DNA of 64,000 nucleotides from an uncultured Thermomicrobia bacterium (GTDB taxonomy: Bacteria > Chloroflexota > Chloroflexia > Thermomicrobiales > JALYUS01). A program made the translations under genes and the position numbers. A model generated the notes under the pieces. It saw nothing but the letters and a program-made list of their open reading frames with translations, was not told where the DNA came from and searched no databases. Each line of letters starts with the position of its first letter. The stretch's first letter is position 1. Below are positions 45,501 to 53,803 of the stretch, one piece after another. The stretch covers positions 18,470 through 82,469 of the forward strand of contig CALBSO010000121.1 in NCBI GenBank assembly GCA_937968015.1, written 5' to 3'.

Positions 45501-46346
45501 GGCGTCCCGATGGTGATCGGCGCGCACGTCGTCGGCGTGTTAGCGGGGTTCATCCCGGCGGAACACGCGACCGCCGAGAATGCCCAACTCCTTTCGATCA
45601 TGGCAAACCAGGCGGCAATCGCCATTGAGAACGCGCGTCTCTACCACGACGCGCAGGAAGTCGGCGTCGTTGAGGAGCGCAATCGCCTCGCCCGCGAGAT
45701 CCACGACACGATCGCGCAGGGTCTCACGGCGACAACGTACCAACTGGAACTCGCGGATACGTTCCTCGCGATGGAACCGCCGAAACTCGACCGGGCGAAA
45801 GAGAAATTGCACCGCTCGCTCGAACTGACGCGCGCCAATCTCGATGAAGCGCGCCGCTCCGTGATGGACCTCCGCGCCGCGCACTTGCAGAATGTGACGC
45901 TCACGGAAGCATTCGAGCGGCTGGCGGCGACCTTCACGACCGACGCCGGTGTGACGGTCACCGTCAACACCGACGAGGATTTCCCCACGCTGCCGTCGCC
46001 CGTTAGCGCCGGCCTTTATCGGATCGGGCAGGAGGCGCTGGCGAATATCGCGAAGCACGCACAGGCGACACTCGTCGAGATGTCGCTCGGTATCGAGGAG
46101 AGTACGGTCATCCTCATGATCCACGATGATGGCGTCGGCTTCGATCCGGAGATCGTCGCGACGAAGCGGACGGCGCGCGGCGCCTCGGGCGGGTTCGGCC
46201 TGATCGGTATCCGCGAGCGGGCGCAATTGCTCGGCGGCACGAGCGATATCTGGAGCGATGTCGGCGCGGGGACGCAGATTGTGGTGCGCGTGCCGACAAA
46301 ATTGTACACTGACGCGCGGCAAAACGTACCAAACGGACGGGAGTGA
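42531..46346 (+). CDS. Multi-GAF sensor histidine kinase (NarL/DegS type)
   Basis: 1271 residues from GTG 42531 (GGGAGGAG 8 nt upstream; the frame extends further 5' but past the promoter). Six GAF domains of about 173 residues run in tandem; five begin with a copy of TLTEVARAISAATD and QCxRLF. Then come a HisKA_3 dimerisation domain (EERNRLAREIHDTIAQGL, His phosphorylated) and a HATPase_c domain (NIAKHAQATLVEMSL, DDGVGFDPE, GLIGIRERAQLLGG). No membrane helix is seen, so it is cytoplasmic and probably senses small molecules or redox. The partner regulator is encoded 6 nt downstream. Confidence 0.93.
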   Translation: MDYQPTAVTRPARATRTMPLGGQTALVESFSAIAEALTSSGDLATVLQCIAEESLHLLHATSARVRMPDAAGTHLLLAALADDEEADIHLPPPDPASYLRTDSIAGKAFRTNQIYVARGAPRRGVPEEQYALHCTVPLTTRNRTLGVLTIWRTTDQPFTADEVAVVRLFGNAAALAIEQVRLLTEERDRTRRMETLTEVARIISAATERDALYEAVYAQCVRLFGVEHFYIARTTPDGQLIPVLWYSYAHRLREQEGMPLPPRLGQCVIEDNKPINTADAGAEYLRRGLTSPQGDQWGERVHTYHMPWMGVPIREGDQASGVIATNGRPTPYTDEECTVLLAIADQVGVAMRNIDLLDEQRARAARMETLTEVARAISAATDLSTLYEAVHEQCGRLFSVESFYIAHVRETTGEVIPDLWYTGGKRRPEMEGEPLEGSLSAIVAETRQPLITDDYIAECKRHGIPMDYPTDPNDVGDTWMGVPLMAGHTLLGVMVVNGKREPYSDDEQEAFMAIANQVTVALTNARLLQEKEARATRMAALADVSRAISAVTDPDELYDVVYRECGRLLPMANSRICRIVPETGAVIAESYFRNGVRMRGLEGNVLHGGLSPVIRDTGQPLMTNDYAAELVRRGMALPDMPLPPPNSSWLGVPVIQGDEVYGIISLNTTARRLTTEDRDTLLAIANQVGIAMANARLITRERARAARMATLTEIARFISATTDRETLYDAVYAQCARLFAVESLRITRVNAVTGEQIPEFWYIDGVRRFDREGIPLHYGLSFIVAETRQPFRTDDYYAERVSRGIPVSKPLNSGTSFEAKAWLGAPLLAGDTLLGVIAIYGKLSAYTTDEKEAFVAIVNQVSVALQNIELIERERTRAERLAILNDISRTISAVLDLEPLLGAIARECMRLVDLQFPLIGYRAATGGWITATGVSGVIGHHDERTGIGPLATVVIGNRTPLFVADYHAACHERGLVPAVLPALDLPLGWIGVPMVIGAHVVGVLAGFIPAEHATAENAQLLSIMANQAAIAIENARLYHDAQEVGVVEERNRLAREIHDTIAQGLTATTYQLELADTFLAMEPPKLDRAKEKLHRSLELTRANLDEARRSVMDLRAAHLQNVTLTEAFERLAATFTTDAGVTVTVNTDEDFPTLPSPVSAGLYRIGQEALANIAKHAQATLVEMSLGIEESTVILMIHDDGVGFDPEIVATKRTARGASGGFGLIGIRERAQLLGGTSDIWSDVGAGTQIVVRVPTKLYTDARQNVPNGRE

Positions 46347-46352
46347 CAGAAC

Positions 46353-47039
46353 ATGACGGCGACGCCGATCAAGGTGCTGGTATGCGACGACCATCCCATC
46401 GTGCGGGAAGGGATCGTCGCGATCCTCGAAACGCAGCCGGATATCGAGGTGATCGGAGAAGTCAGTGATGGCTCGGACGCGGTCACGCGCGCCGCGCGGG
46501 GTGGCGTGGATGTCGTCTTGATGGACCTGCAGATGGCCCAGATGGATGGCGCGGAAGCGACCCGCCGCATCCGTGCGCTCGACGATGGGCCCCGCGTCCT
46601 CGTCCTGACCGCGTTCGACACCGACGAGCGCATCCTGGAAGCGGTGCAGGCCGGGGCGCAGGGATATTTGCTGAAGGGTGCGAAGCCCGCCGAGATCTTC
46701 GATGCCGTGCGCGTCGTTCATAGCGGCGGCTCGCTCTTGCAACCGGCTGTCGCGAACAGCCTGCTGCGCGCGCTGACCGGCGCGCGCAAAGCGGGCGCGA
46801 AGCCCTCCGTGCCCGCGCTGGACATTGAGCCGCTGACCGAGCGCGAGCGCGAGGTACTCGTGCTGATCGCGAAAGGGCTACGGAACAAGGAGATTGCGGA
46901 CACGCTCTTCATCAGCGAGCGGACGGTGAAGTTCCATGCGAACGCCCTCTATCAGAAACTGAATGTCACAAGCCGCACCGAGGCCGTCTCCTTCGCCCTC
47001 CAGCATCACCTCATCTCGCTGGACGAGACGACGACGTAG
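46353..47039 (+). CDS. NarL/LuxR-type response regulator
   Basis: 228 residues. The receiver (VLVCDDHPIVREGIVAILE, Asp in VVLMDLQMAQMDG, LVLTAFDTDE, Lys in YLLKGAKP) joins a LuxR-type helix-turn-helix (LTEREREVLVLIAKGLRNKE, FISERTVKFHANALYQKL). It is six bases after the histidine kinase, with GGGAG before its ATG, and forms a standard two-component pair. DNA targets unknown. Confidence 0.95.
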   Translation: MTATPIKVLVCDDHPIVREGIVAILETQPDIEVIGEVSDGSDAVTRAARGGVDVVLMDLQMAQMDGAEATRRIRALDDGPRVLVLTAFDTDERILEAVQAGAQGYLLKGAKPAEIFDAVRVVHSGGSLLQPAVANSLLRALTGARKAGAKPSVPALDIEPLTEREREVLVLIAKGLRNKEIADTLFISERTVKFHANALYQKLNVTSRTEAVSFALQHHLISLDETTT

Positions 47040-47157
47040 CATCTCGTTGCAGGCGCTGCGGGATCGGGGCAGGGCGCCCGCGACGAAGCCTTTGTCTCTC
47101 ATCAGTGGCGTGCGATTCGTGACGAGCAATCGCCGTTCGTGTCTGTGAGGGTTCCCG

Positions 47158-47516
47158 ATGTCCGACATTGCACTCCGCGCGACGACGGATGCGGATGCGC
47201 CGGTGGTCCTCGCGGTGCAGCGGGCGGCGAATGAGGCGTACCGGCGCCGGCCTACAGCGTTTTGCAGAAGCATTGAGCCGGTGGTGGCGGGCTTTAGCCT
47301 GCCATAGCAAGAAACGGCAGGCTAAAGCCCGCCACCACCAATACGATAATTGCGCTAATCAGGTATGCCGAGGGGCAGGCACGGGCAATGGGCCTGCCGC
47401 ACACGCAGTTCAGCGTCCGTCTCGCCCTGCCCCGCCAGCGCGCCTACTACGAGCGAATGGGCTACCGCTTCACCGAACCAACCTTCGCGACATTGACGAA
47501 AGACCTCACTGCGTGA
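47158..47516 (+). pseudogene. GNAT acetyltransferase pseudogene interrupted by a palindrome
   Basis: The frame from ATG 47158 begins like a GNAT protein (IALRATTDADAPVVLAVQRA), then runs into a palindromic repeat and stops at TAG within it. After the palindrome another frame gives the C-terminal half of a GNAT fold (RYAEGQARAMGLPHTQFSV, RAYYERMGYRFTEPTF) ending at TGA 47514-47516. About 60 or more central residues, including the acetyl-CoA loop, are missing. The 3' end overlaps the convergent flippase gene. Confidence 0.75.
47280..47339. repeat. 60-bp perfect palindromic repeat element (24-bp arms)
   Basis: The left arm 47280-47303 opens GGTGGTGGCGGGCTTTAG and is exactly complementary to 47316-47339, with the 12-nt loop ATAGCAAGAAAC. 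No T-tract follows. It sits at the breakpoint of the GNAT pseudogene and looks like a REP/MITE-type insertion. No target duplication is evident. Confidence 0.9.
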
Positions 47517-49113
47517 CCTGCGTTGCTCCCTCTTCCCCCGTGGGGAAAGGGGCCGGGGGGTTAGAGTCACCCCGCTGCACTAACCGGCGCACGAGCGCCC
47601 GCTCTTCCGGCCCCACCGTGCCGAGGGCGAGCAGCGCGACGCAATAGACCACGCCACCGATGATCGCGCCGACCCAGGCGCCCAGCCCCACCCGCCACCC
47701 GCCACCCCAGGCGGCGAGTGCGAAGAGCGCCGCCGCGACGAGTGGCTGCCACGCCAGGCGGAGCAGCGGCAGCGGGCCGAGGAAGCGGCGAATCCAGACC
47801 GCGAAGGGGATGAACAGCACGATTTCCGACAGCACGGAGATTACCGCCGACGCCCCGTACGAATAGCGCGGGATGAAGAGCAGATTCGCGACAATGTTGA
47901 AGATGACCGTCGCGACGAATGCCCACGTCATCCGCCGCTGCTGATTGAGAGCGATCAGGACGTACTGCGTCACGCCGTTGACGAACGAAAACGGTAAGAG
48001 CCAGATAATGAGGCGAAGCGCCGTCGCCGCACCCGGCAGATACGCTTTGCCACCGACGATCCGCACCAATTCCGGCGCGAGCGCCATCACCCCGACCGTC
48101 ATCGGCAGGGCGAGAATGAGCAGCATGCGCACCGCGAAGTGATACGTCCGCGACAGGCTCGCGCGGTCGCGGACGGCCTGCCGCGCCAGTTGCGGGAAGA
48201 GCACGAGCGTGAACGTTGAGGAGATAATGAGCAGCGTGTTGATTACCTTGATACTGACGCCGTATAGCCCGACCGCCGTTTCCCCTTTAAGCGGCTGGAG
48301 GATGAAGACATCCAGTGTGAAAAAGAGCGATTGCAGGAGCGCATTGACGAGCAGCGGCCCGCCATCACGCAGGAGCCGCCGTGCCGTGCCCCACGGCAGG
48401 GACCATTCCGCCCGCACGCCGAGCCGCCGGATGAGCAGAACGATTGGCCCGAGCGACAGCAGATTCGCGACGACTGCCGCGACCGCCAACCCAACCGGCC
48501 CCCACCCGGCGAGGAGCGTCCCCGCCCGCAAGCCAAGCCCGACGAGACTACCGAGGATCGTCACAGCCGCCGGGATCTCAAATCGCTCGCGACCGTTGAA
48601 GACGCTCGTCGCGGCGTCCGTGTAGGTGGTCGGCACGATGGAGAGCGCGAGCAGTGTCACCGCGCCGACCTGTACCGCGCCGATGCCGCCCCAGAATGCA
48701 TTTGCCCCGACAAAGAGCGCGAGCGGCGGGAGCGAGATCGCGAGCAAGACGAGCCGCAGGAGCGTCGTCTGGCCGAGCATGGCCCCGGCCCGCTCCGGCG
48801 CATGCGCGATCTGTTGCGTCGCAAGCACGCCCAGGCCGAAGTCCGTCACGGTCTTCAGGTAGAGCCAGACGAGGATCGCGTACTGATATTGCCCGCTTCC
48901 CATCGGCCCCAGCGCGCGGAGCATATAGAGCGCGAAGAGGAAGTCGAGGCCCTTGTTCGTGAACTGAGAGAGGAGCAGGAAGCCGCTGTTCTTCACGACC
49001 ACCTGCACCGCGTTCGCGCTCCGCCCCCGGCTCCAGCGCGCCCACAGCACCAGCGCCCCGACGAACGCCAGTGCCAGCAATCCAACGACGATAGACGCGA
49101 GCAGCACTTTCAT
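47506..49113 (-). CDS. Polysaccharide flippase (Wzx/MATE-type)
   Basis: 535 residues, about 14 predicted membrane segments. After an N-terminal helix the family pattern VKNSGFLLLSQFTNKGLDFL and LRALGPMGSGQYQYAI is clear. Such flippases move lipid-linked oligosaccharide repeats across the membrane. The neighbouring minus-strand genes (glycosyltransferase, LPG-synthase-like protein, epimerase) fit a surface-glycan set. The 3' end overlaps the GNAT pseudogene by 11 nt. Confidence 0.85.
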   Translation of the reverse strand: MKVLLASIVVGLLALAFVGALVLWARWSRGRSANAVQVVVKNSGFLLLSQFTNKGLDFLFALYMLRALGPMGSGQYQYAILVWLYLKTVTDFGLGVLATQQIAHAPERAGAMLGQTTLLRLVLLAISLPPLALFVGANAFWGGIGAVQVGAVTLLALSIVPTTYTDAATSVFNGRERFEIPAAVTILGSLVGLGLRAGTLLAGWGPVGLAVAAVVANLLSLGPIVLLIRRLGVRAEWSLPWGTARRLLRDGGPLLVNALLQSLFFTLDVFILQPLKGETAVGLYGVSIKVINTLLIISSTFTLVLFPQLARQAVRDRASLSRTYHFAVRMLLILALPMTVGVMALAPELVRIVGGKAYLPGAATALRLIIWLLPFSFVNGVTQYVLIALNQQRRMTWAFVATVIFNIVANLLFIPRYSYGASAVISVLSEIVLFIPFAVWIRRFLGPLPLLRLAWQPLVAAALFALAAWGGGWRVGLGAWVGAIIGGVVYCVALLALGTVGPEERALVRRLVQRGDSNPPAPFPTGEEGATQVTQ

Positions 49114-49128
49114 GGCACCTGCGCGGAA

Positions 49129-49797
49129 TCACGACGGGGCAACCAGGCCGCGCCCCGAATGCTCAGGGTACACGTTCCCCGCGTTTGGCGCACATTGGGA
49201 TGGCCACGCCGCGGCAAGAGACCATCCGCACGGGTCACGCCCGTAGGCGAGTCGTCTGGCCCAGGTCGTTGGATAGACACGCAAAGCACCTGCATCCAGC
49301 ATCGCCGATCGTCTGTTGCGAAAACCCCATTCCCGCAACATCCGCTGTATCCGCATCACCCCCGCCTCTCGCGTGTATCCTGCTTCCACGAGCGCGCCCT
49401 GATTCAGCCGGATTTCCAGTGTCGCGCCCGGTCGCGCGAGCATGACGAGGCCATCGAGGAACGCCGGGTCGCCATCGAGCAACGCGGTGAGCAGACTTCC
49501 CCACGGAAAGTTAATCGTGATCCGTGTTGCCAGCCCACGCAGTTCACGGGGCAGCGACAACGCATTCGCGATGATGAAGAGCGCGTTGCGTGGCGCGTTC
49601 CGCGAGACGCCGCGCAGGTTCTCCCGGCAGGCGTCAATACCGATTGCGAACCACGACGGGCATTCCCGCGCGATATTCCGGACATAGCGGCCATCGCCCG
49701 TACCAATATCAATCAGAATGTCTCGATACCCAACGATCCGTGCCGCCAGCGTCGCGGCGTCAATGACCCATGCCTGTTTGCCACAGATACCTTCCAT
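49129..49797 (-). CDS. KamB/NpmA-like 16S rRNA (A1408) methyltransferase
   Basis: 222 residues from ATG 49797 (GGGAG 4 nt upstream; an ATG ten codons earlier has no ribosome site). The SAM motif DIGTGDGR is followed by FAIGIDACRENLRGVS, INFPWGSLLTALL and WARRLAYGR, the pattern of the KamB/NpmA aminoglycoside-resistance enzymes. The two Trp residues known to flip A1408 in NpmA appear conserved as Trp99 and Trp179. The C-terminus is about 30 residues longer. It may confer aminoglycoside self-protection or have another rRNA target. It sits between the flippase and a glycosyltransferase. Confidence 0.78.
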   Translation of the reverse strand: MEGICGKQAWVIDAATLAARIVGYRDILIDIGTGDGRYVRNIARECPSWFAIGIDACRENLRGVSRNAPRNALFIIANALSLPRELRGLATRITINFPWGSLLTALLDGDPAFLDGLVMLARPGATLEIRLNQGALVEAGYTREAGVMRIQRMLREWGFRNRRSAMLDAGALRVYPTTWARRLAYGRDPCGWSLAAAWPSQCAPNAGNVYPEHSGRGLVAPS

Positions 49798-50120
49798 GTA
49801 CTCCCGTCCGTTCTCTCGTTTCGGCATGTCGTCGAAGTGCGAAAGAACGGCCTGGGTGGCGCACGGGCAGTGGATCGTCGGGACGCGGCGAAATAGCGCC
49901 AGCGTCAGCCACCGTCGAGACTATCAGGCGTCGGATGTTTTGGTGAGGGAATTAAAGGAAAATGCGCGGGCCAATGGCCCACGAAATCATCGTCAGGAGG
50001 ATTGTTGTCCCGCGTTACCTCTTAGCAGGGCGGGCGGGCGAGGTGCGATATCTGGATACTCATCACGGAAACCTTTCTCGCCAGATATAGCCAGCAATGT
50101 TCCCCCACGAATCAAGTATA
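49798..50120. other. Intergenic region of about 320 nt, no gene seen
   Basis: Upstream of the methyltransferase and downstream of the glycosyltransferase, both on the minus strand. No convincing promoter, terminator or RNA was recognised. No frame shows family features. Confidence 0.4.
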
Positions 50121-51377
50121 TCACGACTCGCCATGATAGACGCGAAGGAGCGCGCAGGCGGCATCGCCCCAACCCATCGTGGCGGCGCGCGCGAGGCCCG
50201 ACGCGCGGCGGGTGGCGCGGGTCGTTTCGTCCGCGTTGAGGGCGGCGATGATCGTCTCCGCGAAAGCCGGGGCATCGCTGGGATCGGTGTACCACGCGAC
50301 ATCCCCGGCGACTTCGCGATGCGGTGGGATGTCCGACGCGACGACCGGGACGCCGCATGCCATCCCTTCCAGCACCGAGAGGCCGAACCCCTCATACCAT
50401 GCGGGAGCGATCACCGCGTCCGCCGCATTGTACAGGGCGGGCAGCAACGTGTCCGGCGGCGAGCCGAACTGCACCTGCCCGGCGAGATGGAGTTCCTGCA
50501 ACGTGTCGAAAATCGGGCCGAACTGCCAGCCCTGCCGCCCGGCGATGACGAGCGTATGCGGCAGGCCCACCGCACGCAACCGGGCGTATGCGCGTAGGAG
50601 CGTCAGGTAATTCTTGCGCGGCTCCAGGGTGCCGACCGCAAGCAGGTAGGGCCGGTCCGCGCTCCCGACGAGGCCCGTCACCGCCGCTCGTGCCTCGGCG
50701 CGCTCGCCGGGTGGGTAGGGCCGGAACCGCCCCTCAACGCCGTTCGGCACGACGCAGACGCGCTCCGGCGGGATATGCAGCCGCTCGACGACCTCCCACG
50801 CGGTGAATGCCGAGACAGCAAGCACCCTATCCGCTCGCCGCACGACGCCCGGCACGACTCGCCCGAGATACGCCGCCAGCGACGGCTCCGCGTAGCGCGG
50901 CACGGCGAGGAAACTGAGATCATGCACCGTGACAAGCAGCCGGGCATGGCGGACGCGCGGTGCGACGTAATCGAGCGCGTGGTAGCACTCCACCGGCCCG
51001 GTAAACCGCTCCACCGGCACCGGCGCGCGGGCACGATGCCAGAGGCGCGTCATCCAGACGGCGGTCAGCGGCAGCCGTGTGAGCGTCACATTCCCGCCGG
51101 GGCCGTAACCGGGCGCATTCGCGGGGAGCCGGAGATCGCCTTCCGGCGGGTGCGGCACAGGGAGGAACCCCGCCGGGATGACACCATCCCGCCCCTCCGT
51201 CGCGTAGAGATAAGTATAGCGCGTCTCCCGATCGAGCAGTGGCAATGTCCGCGCCAGATGCCGCGCCACCCGCCCGATTCCCGCCCCTTGCGTCATCGCG
51301 GGCGTCACATCCACCGCGACGCGGAGGACTGAGGGATTTGATGCGCTTCGTGCCATATGGCTTACTTCAGTCCTCAC
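50121..51377 (-). CDS. GT4-family glycosyltransferase
   Basis: 418 residues (ATG 51377; ATG 51356 possible). GT-B fold: GAGIGRVARHLARTLPLL near the N-terminus, VTVHDLSFLAVP, SAFTAWEVVERLHIPPERV, VPNGVEGRF, LLAVGTLEPRKNYLTLLRAY, and the donor-site pattern APAWYEGFGLSVLEGMACG with the E-x7-E glutamates. Typical of mannosyl- or related transferases acting on lipid-linked glycans, cytoplasmic and membrane associated. Part of the surface polysaccharide group. Confidence 0.93.
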   Translation of the reverse strand: MRTEVSHMARSASNPSVLRVAVDVTPAMTQGAGIGRVARHLARTLPLLDRETRYTYLYATEGRDGVIPAGFLPVPHPPEGDLRLPANAPGYGPGGNVTLTRLPLTAVWMTRLWHRARAPVPVERFTGPVECYHALDYVAPRVRHARLLVTVHDLSFLAVPRYAEPSLAAYLGRVVPGVVRRADRVLAVSAFTAWEVVERLHIPPERVCVVPNGVEGRFRPYPPGERAEARAAVTGLVGSADRPYLLAVGTLEPRKNYLTLLRAYARLRAVGLPHTLVIAGRQGWQFGPIFDTLQELHLAGQVQFGSPPDTLLPALYNAADAVIAPAWYEGFGLSVLEGMACGVPVVASDIPPHREVAGDVAWYTDPSDAPAFAETIIAALNADETTRATRRASGLARAATMGWGDAACALLRVYHGES

Positions 51378-51448
51378 AATAACGCACGATCATTGCACGT
51401 ATTCGTAGGGGCGATTCGCGAATCGCCCTCCCTACTCAGTCCTCAGTC

Positions 51449-52585
51449 CTACTTTTTGCGGCTGAAGATATAGATGACGAGACCGATAAGGAGGACGCTC
51501 CAGTAGCCGATCACGCGGTCAATCACTGCGACGGAGGCGGCGGCGTTGCGTTCCACGCCGACCCATTGCAGGATGCCGATGATCCCCGTCTCGACCGCGC
51601 CAAGCCCGGCGGGGGTGAGCGGGATCGTCGTCAGGAGCGAGGCGGCGAGCGCGACGAAGACGGTCACTGCGAGCGAGACGTGCATACCGAGCGCGCGAGT
51701 GATGAAGAAGACGCGCAGCCCTTCCTGTGTCCAGACGATCGCCGTCAACGCAATCAGCGAGGGCCAGCGGCCGAAGGAGCCGAAAATCCCCTCCTCGAGC
51801 CGCCGGTACTGGACGGAAATCTTCTTCGGCACGACCCGTTCGAGCAACCCCTCCGCCCGCCGCAGGACGAGCAGACCGACCAACCCGCAGAACGCGAGCG
51901 CGCCGCCGAAGATGAAGAGCGTCATGGCGACGCGCGGCACTTTGTTACCGAAGACAAGGACGCCACTGACGACGAGGAAACTGAAGAGGCCGAGAATATC
52001 CATTAGTCGCTCGGCGAGGATCGTGCCGAACGTGCGCGTGAACGAGACACCCGTTGCCTTCTTGAAGAGATACCCGCGATACACATCGCCCAGTTTGGCG
52101 GGCAGGAGCGTGTTCGCGAACCACGAGAGGATGAGAATTTCGATCAGCCCGTAGACGTTCGGGGCTTCGATCCCATGCGCGCGATCATACCCGGCATTCC
52201 CCAGGATAATGTGCCAGCGCACGGCACGGACCGGAAACGAGAGATAATAGACCGCAAACGCGCAGAGCAGGAGCAACGGGTTCGCGCCCCGAACATTGCG
52301 CCAGACCTCGTGGACATTAATATTGAGGCGCATGACGACAAGCACGATGATAACGATGGCGACGAGGAAAGAGAGAATCGTCCGCGGTTGCCGGAGGCGC
52401 CGCGCGAACGAGATGCCTTCCTCGGCGACCGCCTCAGCGACATCGCCATGCGTGCTGCGCGCGGGATCAATCGCCTCCGGCGCAAGATCGTGGCGGACGG
52501 CATCGAGCGAGATGTCGTCCAACGGCTCCGTGCCCGAGGCGATACCGTTCGGAGGAGTCGCTACCTTCGCCGCGGGATCAATCAC
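51449..52585 (-). CDS. LPG-synthase-TM (UPF0104/AglD-like) membrane protein
   Basis: 378 residues from GTG 52585, which overlaps the epimerase stop by 8 nt and has GAGGAAG upstream; a longer frame inside the epimerase gene is not credible. After an 80-residue soluble N-terminus there are about eight membrane helices, with PVRAVRWHIILG, WFANTLLPAKLGDVYRGYLF and TIPLTPAGLGAVETGI typical of the family. Members include lysyl-phosphatidylglycerol synthase membrane domains and glycan-related AglD proteins. The lysyl-transfer domain is missing, so a glycan or lipid transport role is more likely. Confidence 0.85.
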   Translation of the reverse strand: MIDPAAKVATPPNGIASGTEPLDDISLDAVRHDLAPEAIDPARSTHGDVAEAVAEEGISFARRLRQPRTILSFLVAIVIIVLVVMRLNINVHEVWRNVRGANPLLLLCAFAVYYLSFPVRAVRWHIILGNAGYDRAHGIEAPNVYGLIEILILSWFANTLLPAKLGDVYRGYLFKKATGVSFTRTFGTILAERLMDILGLFSFLVVSGVLVFGNKVPRVAMTLFIFGGALAFCGLVGLLVLRRAEGLLERVVPKKISVQYRRLEEGIFGSFGRWPSLIALTAIVWTQEGLRVFFITRALGMHVSLAVTVFVALAASLLTTIPLTPAGLGAVETGIIGILQWVGVERNAAASVAVIDRVIGYWSVLLIGLVIYIFSRKK

Positions 52586-53537
52586 CGGTGGCTTCCTCGG
52601 TATGATACCAATCGTAGAGCCGCGCGATGCCGCTGGCGATGTCCGTCGTCGGGTGATAGCCGAGTGCGGCCCGCGCCTTGCTGTTGTCCGCGAACGTGAC
52701 AGGAAGGTCAGCGCGCAGAGCGGGCAGTTGCGTAATGATCGCGGGCCGCTCGACGATCCGCTCGACGACACGGATCAGATCGCGGATCACGACGGGATGC
52801 TCATTGCCGAGGTTGAAGACCCGGAAGCCGTCCGGCGAGTCAAGCGCGGCGAGGATGCCCGCAACGGTATCCCCGATGTAGGTGTAATCCCGCTGCACGG
52901 AGCCATCCCCGCGCAACTGGATCGGGATGCCGCGATGCACGGCGTCCACGAAGCGGTAGGTCGCGAGATCGGGCCGGACGCGCGGTCCGTACGCATTGAA
53001 GAAACGAAGCGCGGTAACGGGCAAATCGTACAGAGACGCGTAACTCTGTCCCATCGCCTCCACTGCCGCTTTCGTCGCGCCGTATGGAGACATCGGGTTC
53101 AGCGGCTGATCCTCACGGAACGCCGTGCCGCCTGTGTCGCCATAGACCGTCGAGGAGGAGGCAACGACGACATGCCGCACGCCGGTATCGCGCGCGGCAT
53201 CGAGGACATTGATCGAGCCGAGGACATTGACCTGCGTGTACAACGCTGCTTGCCCGACCGACGGGCCAACCGCCGCCATCCCCGCGAGGTGAATAACCGA
53301 CTCCGGCCGCGTCTCCTTGAATGCTCGTTGGAGCGTGGGCACGTCCGTAATGTCGGCGGTATGGAGGCTGCACTGCGGATGCTCGGCGGCACGCGCGATA
53401 TTGCGCCGCTTGCGGGCGGCGGAATAGAGAAAATCGCTGAAGGAGTCGAGGGCGATTACCGCGTCACCCCGCGCGAGCAATGCCTCCACGACATGGCTGC
53501 CGATGAATCCCGCACCTCCGGTGACCAATACTCGCAT
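52578..53537 (-). CDS. NAD-dependent sugar epimerase/dehydratase
   Basis: 319 residues, extended SDR: VTGGAGFIGSHVVEALL (NAD site), HLAGMAAVGPSV, catalytic Ser in ASSSTVYGD and Tyr-x3-Lys in SPYGATKAAVEAM, FFNAYGPRVRPD and RDYTYIGDTV. Similar to UDP-glucose/glucuronate 4-epimerases. It supplies nucleotide sugars for the glycan genes downstream and is translationally coupled to the LPG-synthase-like gene. Confidence 0.92.
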   Translation of the reverse strand: MRVLVTGGAGFIGSHVVEALLARGDAVIALDSFSDFLYSAARKRRNIARAAEHPQCSLHTADITDVPTLQRAFKETRPESVIHLAGMAAVGPSVGQAALYTQVNVLGSINVLDAARDTGVRHVVVASSSTVYGDTGGTAFREDQPLNPMSPYGATKAAVEAMGQSYASLYDLPVTALRFFNAYGPRVRPDLATYRFVDAVHRGIPIQLRGDGSVQRDYTYIGDTVAGILAALDSPDGFRVFNLGNEHPVVIRDLIRVVERIVERPAIITQLPALRADLPVTFADNSKARAALGYHPTTDIASGIARLYDWYHTEEATGD

Positions 53538-53803
53538 GCGCTCTTATACCCTCGTCCGCGACCGCCCCGCCATCGGTGCAGTGTACACGACGCCGTACGG
53601 ACGAACAACAAACCCCTTTCCATACCGGCGTGACGGAAGGGAACCGGGGGTAGGCTGATCCGACAAGACGCGGCGCGGATTGAGCGACACCCCGTTCATC
53701 GGCTTGAGCAACTGGGCTACACTGTCATTCCGCAGCCGATCGGCGGAGGCTGACTACTCTGTACACTGATGTCCGAGAGCACATTGACGGGAGGGGGAAG
53801 ACG

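Noticed and set aside
48331..49896. 521-codon plus-strand frame opposite flippase and methyltransferase
   Set aside because: Charged low-complexity shadow of two well-supported minus-strand genes.
52296..53633. 445-codon plus-strand frame opposite the epimerase
   Set aside because: The epimerase has intact NAD and catalytic motifs on the other strand; the plus frame has none.
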